Assembly: GCF_041435015.1 (NCBI RefSeq)
Contig: NZ_CP107989.1
Location: 4,340,001 to 4,404,000 of the forward strand
Length of the DNA stretch: 64,000 nt
Reading direction: 5' to 3'
Source: Streptomyces canus
GTDB lineage: Bacteria; Actinomycetota; Actinomycetes; Streptomycetales; Streptomycetaceae
Positions within the stretch are counted from its first letter, which is position 1. Each line of letters opens with the position of its first letter. This document shows positions 26,308-34,815 of this stretch, in pieces. The notes under the pieces are model-generated. The model made no database searches and had not been told where the DNA came from. It was given only the letters and a program-made list of their open reading frames with translations. The position numbers were made by a program, and so were the translations under genes.

Positions 26308-27819
26308 GTGTCCCGAACCGAAGTCGAGATCGAGCCCGAAGAACCCGGCGGCAAACCCTCCCCCGCGGACGACACCGCGTTCTTCGGCCAGCCCAAAGGC
26401 CTGCTGACCCTCTCCGGTCTGGAGGTCTGGGAGCGCTTCTCGTTCCTCGGCATGCAGGCCATCCTCGTCCTGTACTTCGCCGACACGCTCGCACACGGCG
26501 GTCTGGGCATGTCGGCCGGAACCGCCGCGTCCGTCTCCGCGGCCTACGGCACTCTCGTCTACCTGGTCTCCGTCGCGGGCGGCTGGCTCGCCGACCGCAT
26601 CCTCGGCTCGTACCGCGCCGTGCTGTGGGGCGGCGTCCTGATCGCCTGCGGCCACTACGCCATGGCCGTCCCGACCGGCACCATGACCTGGGTGGGCCTC
26701 GGCCTCATCAGCGCCGGCACCGGGCTCCTGAAGCCCAACGCGGCCACCATGGTCGGCAAGCTCTACGCCACGGACGACGACCGCCGGGACGCGGGTTTCG
26801 CGCTGTACTACATGGCGATCAACATCGGCGCCTTCGCGGGCCCGCTCATCACCGGCTGGCTCGGCGAGCACAAGGGCTGGCACTGGGGCTTCTCGGCGGC
26901 TGCGATCGGCATGACCTTCGGCCTGATCCAGTACGTCCTGGGCCGCCGCCACCTGGCCGGCCGCAGGGCCGCCGCCGAGTTCGCGCTCGCGCCCGGGGCG
27001 ATGAGGCGGGCGTTGCGGCTGATCGTCGCGGGGATCGTCGCCGCGGCGGTGATCGCCACCGGTCTGGCGCTCGCCGGCCTGCTCACCATGGACCGCTTCG
27101 TCGACCTGCTCACCCTCGTCTCGGTGGTCGCCCCGGTCGTCTACTTCGCGGTGATGTTCGGCAGCCCGCGGGTCACGCCGGAGGAACGCGGCCGTCTGCG
27201 GCCGTACATCGTGCTCTTCCTCGCCTCGACGGTCTTCAACTTCATCCTGTTCCAGGCGTATTCGACGATGATGCTCCTCGCCTCCACGAACGCCGGGACG
27301 ACGATCCTCGGCTTCGACTTCCCGGCGAGCTGGTACGCCTCCGCGCTGGGCGCCTTCGAGGTGGGGCTCGCGCCCGTGGTCGCCGCCCTGTGGGTGCGCA
27401 TGGGCCACCGCCAGCCGCACGCGTCCCACAAGATCGCCGCCGGAGTGGTCCTCGGCGGCCTGTCGTTCCTGCTGATGGTGGTGCCGACCAGCGGAAACGG
27501 CAGCGACGACTACCTGATGTCCGCCTGGTGGATCGTCGGGTCCTACTTCCTGCTGGGCCTCGGCGACATCCTCCTGGAGACCTCCGGGATGTCGGCCACC
27601 ACCAAGCTCGCCCCGGTGGCCTTCGCCGGCCAGACCATGTCCCTGTGGTTCCTGTCGCTCGCCCTGGCGAACGGCATCCAGGCCCAGACGGTGAAGCTCT
27701 ACGACGACGTCTCGCACCCGGCCTACTTCGGCGTCAACGGCGCGATCGCGGTGGCCGCGGGCCTCGCGGTGATGGCCGCCGCACCCTGGCTGCGCCGCAC
27801 CATGCACCCGGTGCACTGA
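26308..27819 (+). CDS. POT/PTR-family proton:peptide symporter
   Basis: A 503-residue protein with ~14 transmembrane helices. After FFGQPKGLLTLSGLEVWERFSFLGMQA, the proton-dependent oligopeptide transporter entry motif with the ExxER-type charge cluster, it has GGWLADRILGSYRAVL and FALYYMAINIGAFAGPL, the PTR2 signature region. It imports di- and tripeptides with protons. GTG 26308 follows AGGGAAG. The next gene, a CocE hydrolase that may act on acyl or peptide substrates, begins 19 bases after the stop, so both are likely one operon. Confidence 0.9.
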   Translation: MSRTEVEIEPEEPGGKPSPADDTAFFGQPKGLLTLSGLEVWERFSFLGMQAILVLYFADTLAHGGLGMSAGTAASVSAAYGTLVYLVSVAGGWLADRILGSYRAVLWGGVLIACGHYAMAVPTGTMTWVGLGLISAGTGLLKPNAATMVGKLYATDDDRRDAGFALYYMAINIGAFAGPLITGWLGEHKGWHWGFSAAAIGMTFGLIQYVLGRRHLAGRRAAAEFALAPGAMRRALRLIVAGIVAAAVIATGLALAGLLTMDRFVDLLTLVSVVAPVVYFAVMFGSPRVTPEERGRLRPYIVLFLASTVFNFILFQAYSTMMLLASTNAGTTILGFDFPASWYASALGAFEVGLAPVVAALWVRMGHRQPHASHKIAAGVVLGGLSFLLMVVPTSGNGSDDYLMSAWWIVGSYFLLGLGDILLETSGMSATTKLAPVAFAGQTMSLWFLSLALANGIQAQTVKLYDDVSHPAYFGVNGAIAVAAGLAVMAAAPWLRRTMHPVH

Positions 27820-27838
27820 AACCGACGGGACCCCACCG

Positions 27839-29833
27839 ATGCACATCCGTACGTCCTTCCCCTACGAGACGACCCACGACGACGTCCGTATCCCGCTGCC
27901 GGACGGGACGCTCCTGTACGCACGCGTGTGGCGACCCCTCACCCCCGAACCGGTACCCGCGATCCTCGAATACCTGCCCTATCGCCTCACCGACTGGACC
28001 GCTCCCCGCGACTGGCAGCGCCACCCCTGGTACGCGGGCCACGGCTACGCCTCCGTGCGCGTCGACGTGCGCGGGCACGGCAACAGCGAGGGCGTGCCGG
28101 GTGACGAGTACTCCGCGACCGAGCTCGCCGACGGCGTCGAGGTCGTCAACTGGCTGGCCGCGCAGCCCTGGTGCGACGGCAGGGTCGGCATGTTCGGCAT
28201 CTCCTGGGGCGGCTTCAACTCCCTCCAGATCGCGGCCCTCGCACCCGAGCCGCTCAAGGCGGTCGTCACGGTCTGCTCCACCGACGACCGCTATGACAAC
28301 GACGTGCACTACATGGGTGGTTCCGTCCTCGCGGTGGACATGCACGCCTGGGCGGCGACGATGCTCGCCTTCGTCTCCCGGCCGCCGGATCCGCTCCATG
28401 TCGGCGACGGATGGCGGGACATGTGGCTGGGGCGGCTCGAACAGGTCGACCCGTTCCTCCACACCTGGCTCGACCACCAGACGCGCGACGCCTACTGGCG
28501 CCACGGCAGCGTCTGCGAGGACTACGGCGCGATCGACGCGGCCGTCCTCGCGGTGGGCGGCTGGCACGACCCGTACCGCGACACGGTCCTCAGACTCGTC
28601 GAGCACCTGCCCGCCGAGCGCGTGCGGGGGCTCATCGGTCCGTGGTCCCACCAGTACCCGGACCGCGGCCTGCCGCCCGGCCCGGCGATCGGCTTCCTCC
28701 AGGAGACCCTGCGCTGGTGGGACCAGCACCTGAAGGGCGTCGACACCGGCATCATGCGGGAACCGCTCCTGAGGGCCTACGTGAGCGACTCCCACCCCCC
28801 GGCCACGGTCTACGACACCCTGCCCGGGCGCTGGGTCGGCGAGCCGACGTGGCCTTCCCCGAACGTGACGACGGTGTCGTACGGCCTCCAGGGCCCTGCC
28901 GTCCTGGTCCGCTCCCCGCAGCACACGGGTGTGGACGCCGGCCGTTTCTTCCCGTTCGGGAACGACGCCGATCTGCCGCCGGACCAGCGGGAGGAGGACG
29001 CGCGTTCGGCCTGCTTCGAGTTCGCGGTGGGTGAGGAGACGTGGGTGCTCGGGCGGCCGCGGGTGCGGCTCAGGGTGACCTCGGAGGTGTCGCGCGGACA
29101 GGTCGTCGCGCGACTGTGCGACGTCGCCGCGGACGGGTCGTCGACCCTGGTCACGCGGGGCGTGCTGAACCTCTCGGCACGCCATGGGCGGGACCGGGCG
29201 GTGCCCTGGGAGCCGGGCGCGACGCAGGAGGTGAGCTTCGAACTGAACGGCATCGGGCACGCCTTCCCGCCCGGCCACCGCATCAGGCTCGCCGTTTCCT
29301 CGGCGTACTGGCCGTGGATCTGGCCGCAGCCCGGGTCGCAGGCGGGATTCACGCTGGAGCCGGCGGGGAGCTTCCTCGAGCTGCCGGTACGCGCGCGTGA
29401 AGCCTCCTCGGACATCGCGTTCGAGGAGCCGGAGCAGTCCGAGCCGCTCGGCGTGAGCCACCCCGCGACCTTCGACGAGCCGCGCCCCGAGCGCCTGGTC
29501 GTCCGTGACGTGGCCAAGGGTGAGTGGCGTCTTGAGGTCGACCCGCGGTACGGCGGCACGCGCGTGTACCCCGACGGCCTGGAGTTCACCGAGGACGCGC
29601 TGGAGACGTACACGATCGACGAGAACGACCCGCTGTCCGCCCGCACCCGCTCGGACTGGTCGATCCGGCTGCACCGCCCGGAGCTCGCCTGGGAGGCGAC
29701 CGTCCGGACCCGCTCGGAGATCACCTGCGACGGGACGGACTTCCACGCCTCGAACGAGGTCGTCTGCACCGACGGCGGTGAGGTGGTCTTCCACCGGACG
29801 TGGGAGAAGCGGATCCCACGGACGGCCGGTTGA
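27839..29833 (+). CDS. CocE/NonD (X-Pro dipeptidyl-peptidase-like) hydrolase
   Basis: A 664-residue serine hydrolase. The nucleophile is Ser122 in GISWGGFNSLQ, after DVRGHGNSEG (oxyanion region). A candidate catalytic His lies in LIGPWSHQYPD and an Asp in the HDPYRDT area. The C-terminal third, from about residue 400, is the jelly-roll domain (VRLRVTSEVSRGQVV and GHRIRLAVSSAYWP). The family includes cocaine esterase, glutaryl acylases and X-Pro peptidases. No signal peptide is present, so the enzyme is cytoplasmic. Coupling to a peptide importer suggests it processes incoming peptides or amides. Confidence 0.88.
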   Translation: MHIRTSFPYETTHDDVRIPLPDGTLLYARVWRPLTPEPVPAILEYLPYRLTDWTAPRDWQRHPWYAGHGYASVRVDVRGHGNSEGVPGDEYSATELADGVEVVNWLAAQPWCDGRVGMFGISWGGFNSLQIAALAPEPLKAVVTVCSTDDRYDNDVHYMGGSVLAVDMHAWAATMLAFVSRPPDPLHVGDGWRDMWLGRLEQVDPFLHTWLDHQTRDAYWRHGSVCEDYGAIDAAVLAVGGWHDPYRDTVLRLVEHLPAERVRGLIGPWSHQYPDRGLPPGPAIGFLQETLRWWDQHLKGVDTGIMREPLLRAYVSDSHPPATVYDTLPGRWVGEPTWPSPNVTTVSYGLQGPAVLVRSPQHTGVDAGRFFPFGNDADLPPDQREEDARSACFEFAVGEETWVLGRPRVRLRVTSEVSRGQVVARLCDVAADGSSTLVTRGVLNLSARHGRDRAVPWEPGATQEVSFELNGIGHAFPPGHRIRLAVSSAYWPWIWPQPGSQAGFTLEPAGSFLELPVRAREASSDIAFEEPEQSEPLGVSHPATFDEPRPERLVVRDVAKGEWRLEVDPRYGGTRVYPDGLEFTEDALETYTIDENDPLSARTRSDWSIRLHRPELAWEATVRTRSEITCDGTDFHASNEVVCTDGGEVVFHRTWEKRIPRTAG

Positions 29834-30070
29834 CCACGAGTTGAGCACTCTTGACCGTTTTACCCCTCTTGCGCTCCGCTGTGACTTGGCCCACGCGGAC
29901 AGGGGAACGGGCGCCGATCCGGAATCTGCCGATCCGCCTTTGCCGACACCCCAGTTGAGGCTTGGCGACCGCAAAGGATCAAGTGCCCCAAATGCCTCCT
30001 ACCAAGGTCAATAGGCATCGCATGTGAATTCGCCACTTGTTCCGGACATGTGCTCTCGCATACGTTCCCG

Positions 30071-30265
30071 GCCTGTCGGGCGGACGCCGAATCCTGCCAC
30101 CGCCCGTACACCCACCGAGAAACCAGGGCAGGAGCGGGGGACCCAGGTAAGCCGCCGGACCGGGCGTCTTCGGACATACCGGTACGGCTCGGGGTGAAGT
30201 CATGCCTTTCGTAGGCGTGGCCGGGCAACTCCAGCCCGAACCCGACAGCTCACCTCGCAGGCGCC
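30071..30265 (+). ncRNA. c-di-AMP (ydaO/yuaA) riboswitch
   Basis: The leader contains the class hallmarks in order: gccgaatcctgcc (30086 onward), accgagaaaccagggcagg, gcgggggacccaggtaag (~30131-30152), cggggtgaagtc (30191 onward), and near the 3' end ccgaacccgacagctcacct with cgcaggcgcc (30233-30265). These match the ydaO consensus as I know it. GCCTG at 30071-30075 can pair with CAGGC at 30258-30262 to close the structure. The ribosome-binding site GAGAGG follows at once, before ATG 30282. In S. coelicolor this RNA class controls rpf and other cell-wall lytic genes, with c-di-AMP switching expression off. Confidence 0.9.
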
Positions 30266-30281
30266 GGAGAGGAACTTCGCC

Positions 30282-30764
30282 ATGTCTGCTGCCGCTCAGC
30301 ACCGACGCACCCGTACCAGCCGTCTCGTCCGCAAGCTCGCCGTCGTCGGCACCGGAGCCGCCGTACTCGCGCTCCCCCTCATCGGCGCGACCAGCGCGTC
30401 CGCGGCCACCCCGACCGTGCAGACCGCGGCCACGCTCGGCTACCCCGACACCCTGGACGGCTGGATCCGCGCCTCCCTCGCCGTCATGGCGGAGCACGGG
30501 ATTCCCGGCTCCTACGACGGCATCTACCGCAACGTCATCCGTGAGTCCTCCGGCAACCCCTGGGCCATCAACAACTGGGACTCCAACGCGGCCGCCGGTA
30601 CCCCCTCCAAGGGCCTGCTCCAGGTGATCGACCCGACCTTCAACGCCTACCACGTGGCCAACACGTCGTGGGACCCGTACGACCCGGTCGCGAACATCAC
30701 CGCGGCCTGCAACTACGCGGCCCAGCGGTACGGGTCCATCGACAATGTCTGGGGCGCCTACTAG
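30282..30764 (+). CDS. Secreted SLT-type lytic transglycosylase / lysozyme-like protein
   Basis: A 160-residue exported muralytic protein. The basic start RRTRTSRLVRKLAV leads to a Sec signal cleaved near residue 41 (SASA-A). The mature ~115 residues are a single SLT domain: Glu88 in IYRNVIRESSGNPWAINN is the likely catalytic acid, then SKGLLQVIDPTFNAYH. There is no LysM or other wall-binding domain. It should cut peptidoglycan during growth or germination. Expression is very probably governed by the c-di-AMP riboswitch just upstream. Its stop overlaps the convergent HAD gene by 4 bases. Confidence 0.9.
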   Translation: MSAAAQHRRTRTSRLVRKLAVVGTGAAVLALPLIGATSASAATPTVQTAATLGYPDTLDGWIRASLAVMAEHGIPGSYDGIYRNVIRESSGNPWAINNWDSNAAAGTPSKGLLQVIDPTFNAYHVANTSWDPYDPVANITAACNYAAQRYGSIDNVWGAY

Positions 30765-31573
30765 GCCTCGGGAAACAGTCTTTCGAGGACGACGGCGATG
30801 CCGTCGTCCTCGTTCGACAGGGTCACCTCGTCGGCCACGGCCCTGAGTTCGGGGTGGGCGTTGGCCATCGCGACGCCGTGGGCCGCCCAGTCGAACATGG
30901 GAATGTCGTTGGGCATGTCCCCGAAGGCGATCGTCATCCCGGGCCCCAGGCCCAGGTGTTCGGCGGCCAGCGCGAGGCCCGTCGCCTTGGTGATGCCGCA
31001 TGGCTGGAGTTCGACGGTCCCGGGCCCCGACATGGTGACCGTGGCCAGTGAGCCCACCACCGAACGTGCCGTGACCGCCAACTCGTCGTCGGACAGGTAG
31101 GGATGGCGCAGCAGCACCTTGCTGATCGGCTCGCACCACAGGTCGTCGCGCCGGCCGACCCGCACGGCCGGCAGGGTCGGATGGGGCATCAGATAGCCCG
31201 GCTCGATGAGGGTGAGCCCGTCGACACCGTCCTGGTCGACGGCCGCGTACACCTGGCCGACCTCGGCCTCGATCTTCTCCAGCGCGGTCTCGGCCAGTTC
31301 CCGGTCCAGGGTCACCGACCACAGCAGACGGTCCGCGCCGGCGTCATACACCTGCGCGCCCTGCCCGCACACCGCGAGCCCCGTGCTGCCCAGGACGTCG
31401 AGGAGCGGCCGCACTCTGGGCGCCGGCCGTCCCGTCACGACGAGATGCCGGGCCCCACCCGCGGCCACCCGCGCGAGGGCGGCCAACGACCGGTCGGAGA
31501 GGGTGTCGTCGGCGCGGAGCAGCGTGCCGTCCAGGTCGGTGGCGATCAGTGCATATGCGGGGGAGGCGGCCAT
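30761..31573 (-). CDS. HAD-superfamily hydrolase, Cof-like phosphatase
   Basis: A 270-residue class IIB HAD phosphatase. Motif I is ATDLDGTLLRAD (nucleophile and acid/base Asp near residues 12 and 14), motif II is VVTGRP, the motif III lysine is in GITKATGL, and motif IV is GDMPNDIPMFDWA. The cap domain fills residues ~80-190. Such enzymes dephosphorylate sugar phosphates, nucleotides or flavin precursors; the substrate cannot be assigned. ATG 31573 is used. It stands alone on the minus strand. Confidence 0.88.
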   Translation of the reverse strand: MAASPAYALIATDLDGTLLRADDTLSDRSLAALARVAAGGARHLVVTGRPAPRVRPLLDVLGSTGLAVCGQGAQVYDAGADRLLWSVTLDRELAETALEKIEAEVGQVYAAVDQDGVDGLTLIEPGYLMPHPTLPAVRVGRRDDLWCEPISKVLLRHPYLSDDELAVTARSVVGSLATVTMSGPGTVELQPCGITKATGLALAAEHLGLGPGMTIAFGDMPNDIPMFDWAAHGVAMANAHPELRAVADEVTLSNEDDGIAVVLERLFPEA

Positions 31574-31878
31574 GATCAGAGAATACGGATGGTTGGCCCC
31601 TGCGACTCGACGCGAACCGGACGGCTGCTGCTTTCACATCCGTTGACCGCAGTTCCGGTTCCGGCGGTACGGCGGCACGGGACGGCCCCACCGGCATGCG
31701 CCAGGAGACCGGGCACGGCCGGTCGGGGCATGTCCCGTGCGGCTCCGCCCTGTTGACGCGGCGGCCGGCCGGGGGGCGGTGCGGAACGGCCAGGCCTCCG
31801 TGCGCCGCGTCACCATGCGTTGCCGTGCGCCCGCCTGCGTCGTGCGGGCCCGTCATCGCACCGCGCCTCGGCGGAGCG
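31574..31878. other. Intergenic stretch with no gene recognised
   Basis: About 305 bases lie between the HAD gene start and the LacI-type gene stop. I see only GC-rich sequence and one short dyad, CTCGGCG/CGCCGAG at 31867-31888, which spans the regulator stop codon and may act as its terminator. Confidence 0.6.
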
Positions 31879-32907
31879 CTACGCCGAGTCCCGGAGCACC
31901 AGTTCCGTCGGGAGGATCACCCCGGCCGTGTCCTCGCCGGCGATCTGGGCGAGGAGCATGCGGACCATCTCGGCGCTGATGCGGTCGAAGGGCTGGCGCA
32001 TGGTGGTGAGGGCGGGATCGATGGCGGTGGCCGCGGGTGAGTCGTCGAAGCCGCCGACGGTGATGTCACCCGGGACCGAACGCCCTGCCTGCTGAAGGAC
32101 GTTGACGACACCCAGGGCCATGAGGTCGGAGGCGACGAAGACGGCGTCCATGTCGGGGGCCTGTGCCAGCAGGCGGCGGGCCGCCCGTTCGCCGCCGCTG
32201 CGCCGGAAGTCGCCCTCGACCACGAGCGCCGGGTCGTAGGGCAGGCCCGCCTCGGCGAGCACGTCCCGGTAGCCGGCCAGCCGGTCGGGGCCGCCCGGCA
32301 TGTCCAGCGGCCCGGTGACCATGCCGACGCGGCGCCGGCCCCCCGTGAGCAGATGGCGGACCATCTCCTGCGCGCCCTCGCGGTCGGCGGCCGCCACGTA
32401 GCTCACCTTGGAACCGAGCCCTATCGGCTTGCCGCACACCACCAACGGGATCCCGGCGTCGTGGAGTTCGGCGGCGACCGGGTCACCGCTGTGGTTGGAG
32501 AGCAGCAGCACGCCGTCGACGTGACCCGAAGTGATGTACCGGGTCAGCCGGCGCCGGTCGTCGTCGCTCTCGGCCAGCATCAGCAGCAGCGGGATGTCGT
32601 GCTGGGCGAGCCGCTCGGTGCAACCCCGCAGCAGGACGTTGAAGTTGGGGTCCTCGAAGAACTTCTCCTGGGGTTCCGTCAGCAGGAACGCCACCGAGTC
32701 CGACCGGCCGGTACTGAGGCTGCGCGCATGCCGGTTGACCACGTAACCGGTCTTCCTGATGGCGGCCTCCACGGCCCGCCGGGCGGCGGGCGAGACGTAG
32801 TGGCCGCCGTTCAGGAAGCGGGAGACGGTGCCCCGCGAGACGCCCGCCTCCCGGGCCACGTCGTGGATGGTCGGGGGCCTTCGGCGTCCGTTCGCGCTGG
32901 TGGTCAT
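31879..32907 (-). CDS. LacI-family regulator of the galactan-use locus
   Basis: A 342-residue repressor. The helix-turn-helix is TIHDVAREAGVSRGTVSRFL with hinge RSLSTGRSDSVAFLL; the rest is a periplasmic-binding-fold sensor (VDGVLLLSNHSGDPVAAEL, RRVGMVTGPLDMPGG, VPGDITVGGFDDSPAA). It lies 31 bases after the second permease gene, so it is the last gene of the importer operon and probably controls it and the divergent galactanase. The inducer is likely a galacto-oligosaccharide, inferred from the neighbouring GH53 enzyme. The intergenic palindromes at 36260-36397 are the best operator candidates. Confidence 0.9.
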   Translation of the reverse strand: MTTSANGRRRPPTIHDVAREAGVSRGTVSRFLNGGHYVSPAARRAVEAAIRKTGYVVNRHARSLSTGRSDSVAFLLTEPQEKFFEDPNFNVLLRGCTERLAQHDIPLLLMLAESDDDRRRLTRYITSGHVDGVLLLSNHSGDPVAAELHDAGIPLVVCGKPIGLGSKVSYVAAADREGAQEMVRHLLTGGRRRVGMVTGPLDMPGGPDRLAGYRDVLAEAGLPYDPALVVEGDFRRSGGERAARRLLAQAPDMDAVFVASDLMALGVVNVLQQAGRSVPGDITVGGFDDSPAATAIDPALTTMRQPFDRISAEMVRMLLAQIAGEDTAGVILPTELVLRDSA

Positions 32908-32938
32908 GTTCCTCGTTCGTGAAAGTGGGTCGGGGGCC

Positions 32939-33817
32939 TCAGGCCTTGACCGAGCCGCTGAGCAGGTCCAGGGACCAGAACCGCTGGATCACCAGGAAGA
33001 GCCCGATCAGCGGGAGGATCGCGAGCAGACAGCCGGTGATGACCAGGGTGTAGAGGGCCGGCTGCGAGGCGCCCTGTGCGAGCAGCGTGTAGAGGCCGAG
33101 GGTGATCGGGAACTTCTCGTCGTCGGCGAGCATCACGTAGGGCAGCAGGAAGTTGTTCCAGATGCCGACGAACTGAAAGAGGAACACCGTGATCAGGCCC
33201 GGCATCATCATCGGTACGGCGATCCTCGAGAAGATCCTCCACTCGCTCGCGCCGTCCATGCGGGCCGCCTCCATCAGCTCGGCGGGCACCGAGGCGGCCG
33301 CGTAGATGCGGACCAGGTAGACGCCGTACGGCGAGAGGATCGACGGCAGCAGCATCGACCAGTACGAGTCGGCCATGCCCAGCTTCGACAGCAGCAGGTA
33401 CTGCGGTACGGCCAGCACGACGGACGGCACCAGGACGCCGGCCAGGATCATCTTGAAGATGGCCTCACGGCCCCGGAAGGCGAACCGGCCGAGCGCGTAG
33501 CCGCCGGCGGCGGAGACCGCGGCCGAGAGCAGGGCGCCGAAACCGGCGTAGAAGGCCGAGTTGGCCATCCACCTCCAGAAGATGCCGTCGCGGTAGTCCG
33601 TCAGGTCGCTCAGGTTCTGGAGGAAGCCGCTGCCGGGGGCGAAGGTGAAGGTGGAGAAGAGCTCCGACCGGTCCTTGGTCGCCGCGATGACCACCCAGGC
33701 GATGGGGATCAGGCAGTACAGGGCGCCGAGGATCAGGACGATCGTGGGCACCCAGGCGGTGCGCCGTGCTGTGGCGGCCCTGCCGGTGGTGTCGGCGGTG
33801 AGGGTGAGGGGGGTCAT
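32939..33817 (-). CDS. Carbohydrate ABC transporter permease (MalG/GanQ-like)
   Basis: A 292-residue inner-membrane subunit with six helices. The EAA loop is ELMEAARMDGASEWRIFSRI, the conserved contact with the ATPase, and the ending is the usual MalG-type RFWSLDLLSGSVKA. ATG 33817 overlaps the end of the first permease gene by 4 bases. Like most Streptomyces sugar importers it has no ATPase gene beside it, so it must use a shared MsiK-type ATPase. Substrate assignment to galacto-oligosaccharides rests on the divergent GH53 gene. Confidence 0.9.
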   Translation of the reverse strand: MTPLTLTADTTGRAATARRTAWVPTIVLILGALYCLIPIAWVVIAATKDRSELFSTFTFAPGSGFLQNLSDLTDYRDGIFWRWMANSAFYAGFGALLSAAVSAAGGYALGRFAFRGREAIFKMILAGVLVPSVVLAVPQYLLLSKLGMADSYWSMLLPSILSPYGVYLVRIYAAASVPAELMEAARMDGASEWRIFSRIAVPMMMPGLITVFLFQFVGIWNNFLLPYVMLADDEKFPITLGLYTLLAQGASQPALYTLVITGCLLAILPLIGLFLVIQRFWSLDLLSGSVKA

Positions 33818-34815
33818 GCCCGGTCCTCCCGGGTGTAGCGGTCGGAGATGCGCAGCAGGGTGAAGGAGAGGACGAACGTGGCCAGGGCCAGGACGACCGC
33901 GGTGGCGGAGGCGCCGTAGATGTCGGACTGGAGGAAGGCCTTGTCGTAGATGGCCATCAGGGGGCTCCACGAGCTGGGCAGGCCGTTGGTGAGCGGCTTG
34001 AGGGCCATCGGCTCGGTGAAGACCTGGAGGGTGGCGATCACCGAGAAGAAGAAGGTGAGCACCAGGGAGGGCATCACGATCGGGATCTTGATCTTCAGGG
34101 CGATGCCCAGGTCGGTCGCGCCGTCGATCCTGGCCGCCTCGTAGATCTCCGGCGGGATGGCCCTGAGTGCGGTGTAGATGACGATCATGTTGAAGCCGGT
34201 GCCGCCCCAGACCGCGATGTTCGCGAAGGAGAGATAGAGGTTGCCGCCGTCGAACAGGTCGGGCTGCGGAAGGCCGAACTTGTCCAGCAGGTAGGAGAAG
34301 GGGCTGACGTCCGGCAGGTACAGGAAGCCCCACATGAGGGCGGCGATGATGCCCGGCACCGCGTACGGCAGGAAGATCATCAAACGGGCGAAGGGCGCGC
34401 TGCGCGCCTTGGGTGTGTCCAGCATCAGCGCGAACAGCAGCGCGAGCCCCAGCATGGTCGGGATGACGATGAGGCCGTAGCCGAAGGCGCGCAGGACGCT
34501 GTGGCCGAACTCGGAGTCCTTGAGGACGTCGGTGTAGTTGCCGATGCCGTTCCAGACCTGTGCGCGGGCACCCTTGCCGAGGCCGATGCCCTTGACCTGG
34601 ACCTTGTGCAGGCTCAGCCAGATCGCGTACCCGATGGGCACCACGGTGAAGGCGGCGAAGAGGGTCAGGGTGGGCACCAGGAACCAGTACGGTGCGCTGC
34701 GGCCACGGCGGCGGGGGCGGGGGCGGCTGGGGCGGACGGACTGGGCGGTGCCGGTGCCGTCCGCCAAGGGCCCGACCTCGATGAGGTCGGAGCCCTGGAG
34801 CGGAGCGCTGGTCAT
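33814..34815 (-). CDS. Carbohydrate ABC transporter permease (MalF/GanP-like)
   Basis: A 333-residue permease with six helices after a basic, Arg-rich cytoplasmic start (RPSRPRPRRRGRSAPYWF). The EAA loop reads EIYEAARIDGATDLGIALKI. It forms the heterodimeric channel with the following permease. Its ATG overlaps the binding-protein stop as ATGA, and its own stop overlaps the next start, so the three importer genes are translationally coupled. Confidence 0.9.
   Translation of the reverse strand: MTSAPLQGSDLIEVGPLADGTGTAQSVRPSRPRPRRRGRSAPYWFLVPTLTLFAAFTVVPIGYAIWLSLHKVQVKGIGLGKGARAQVWNGIGNYTDVLKDSEFGHSVLRAFGYGLIVIPTMLGLALLFALMLDTPKARSAPFARLMIFLPYAVPGIIAALMWGFLYLPDVSPFSYLLDKFGLPQPDLFDGGNLYLSFANIAVWGGTGFNMIVIYTALRAIPPEIYEAARIDGATDLGIALKIKIPIVMPSLVLTFFFSVIATLQVFTEPMALKPLTNGLPSSWSPLMAIYDKAFLQSDIYGASATAVVLALATFVLSFTLLRISDRYTREDRA

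Noticed and set aside
30001..30070. Definite promoter for the riboswitch transcript (TTGTTC at 30037 and a TACGTT region)
   Set aside because: The -10 match is poor; the start probably lies here but cannot be assigned from sequence alone.
31634..32040. Plus- and minus-strand frames between the HAD and LacI-type genes
   Set aside because: No ribosome-binding sites or family similarity, and they extend into the coding regions as antisense.
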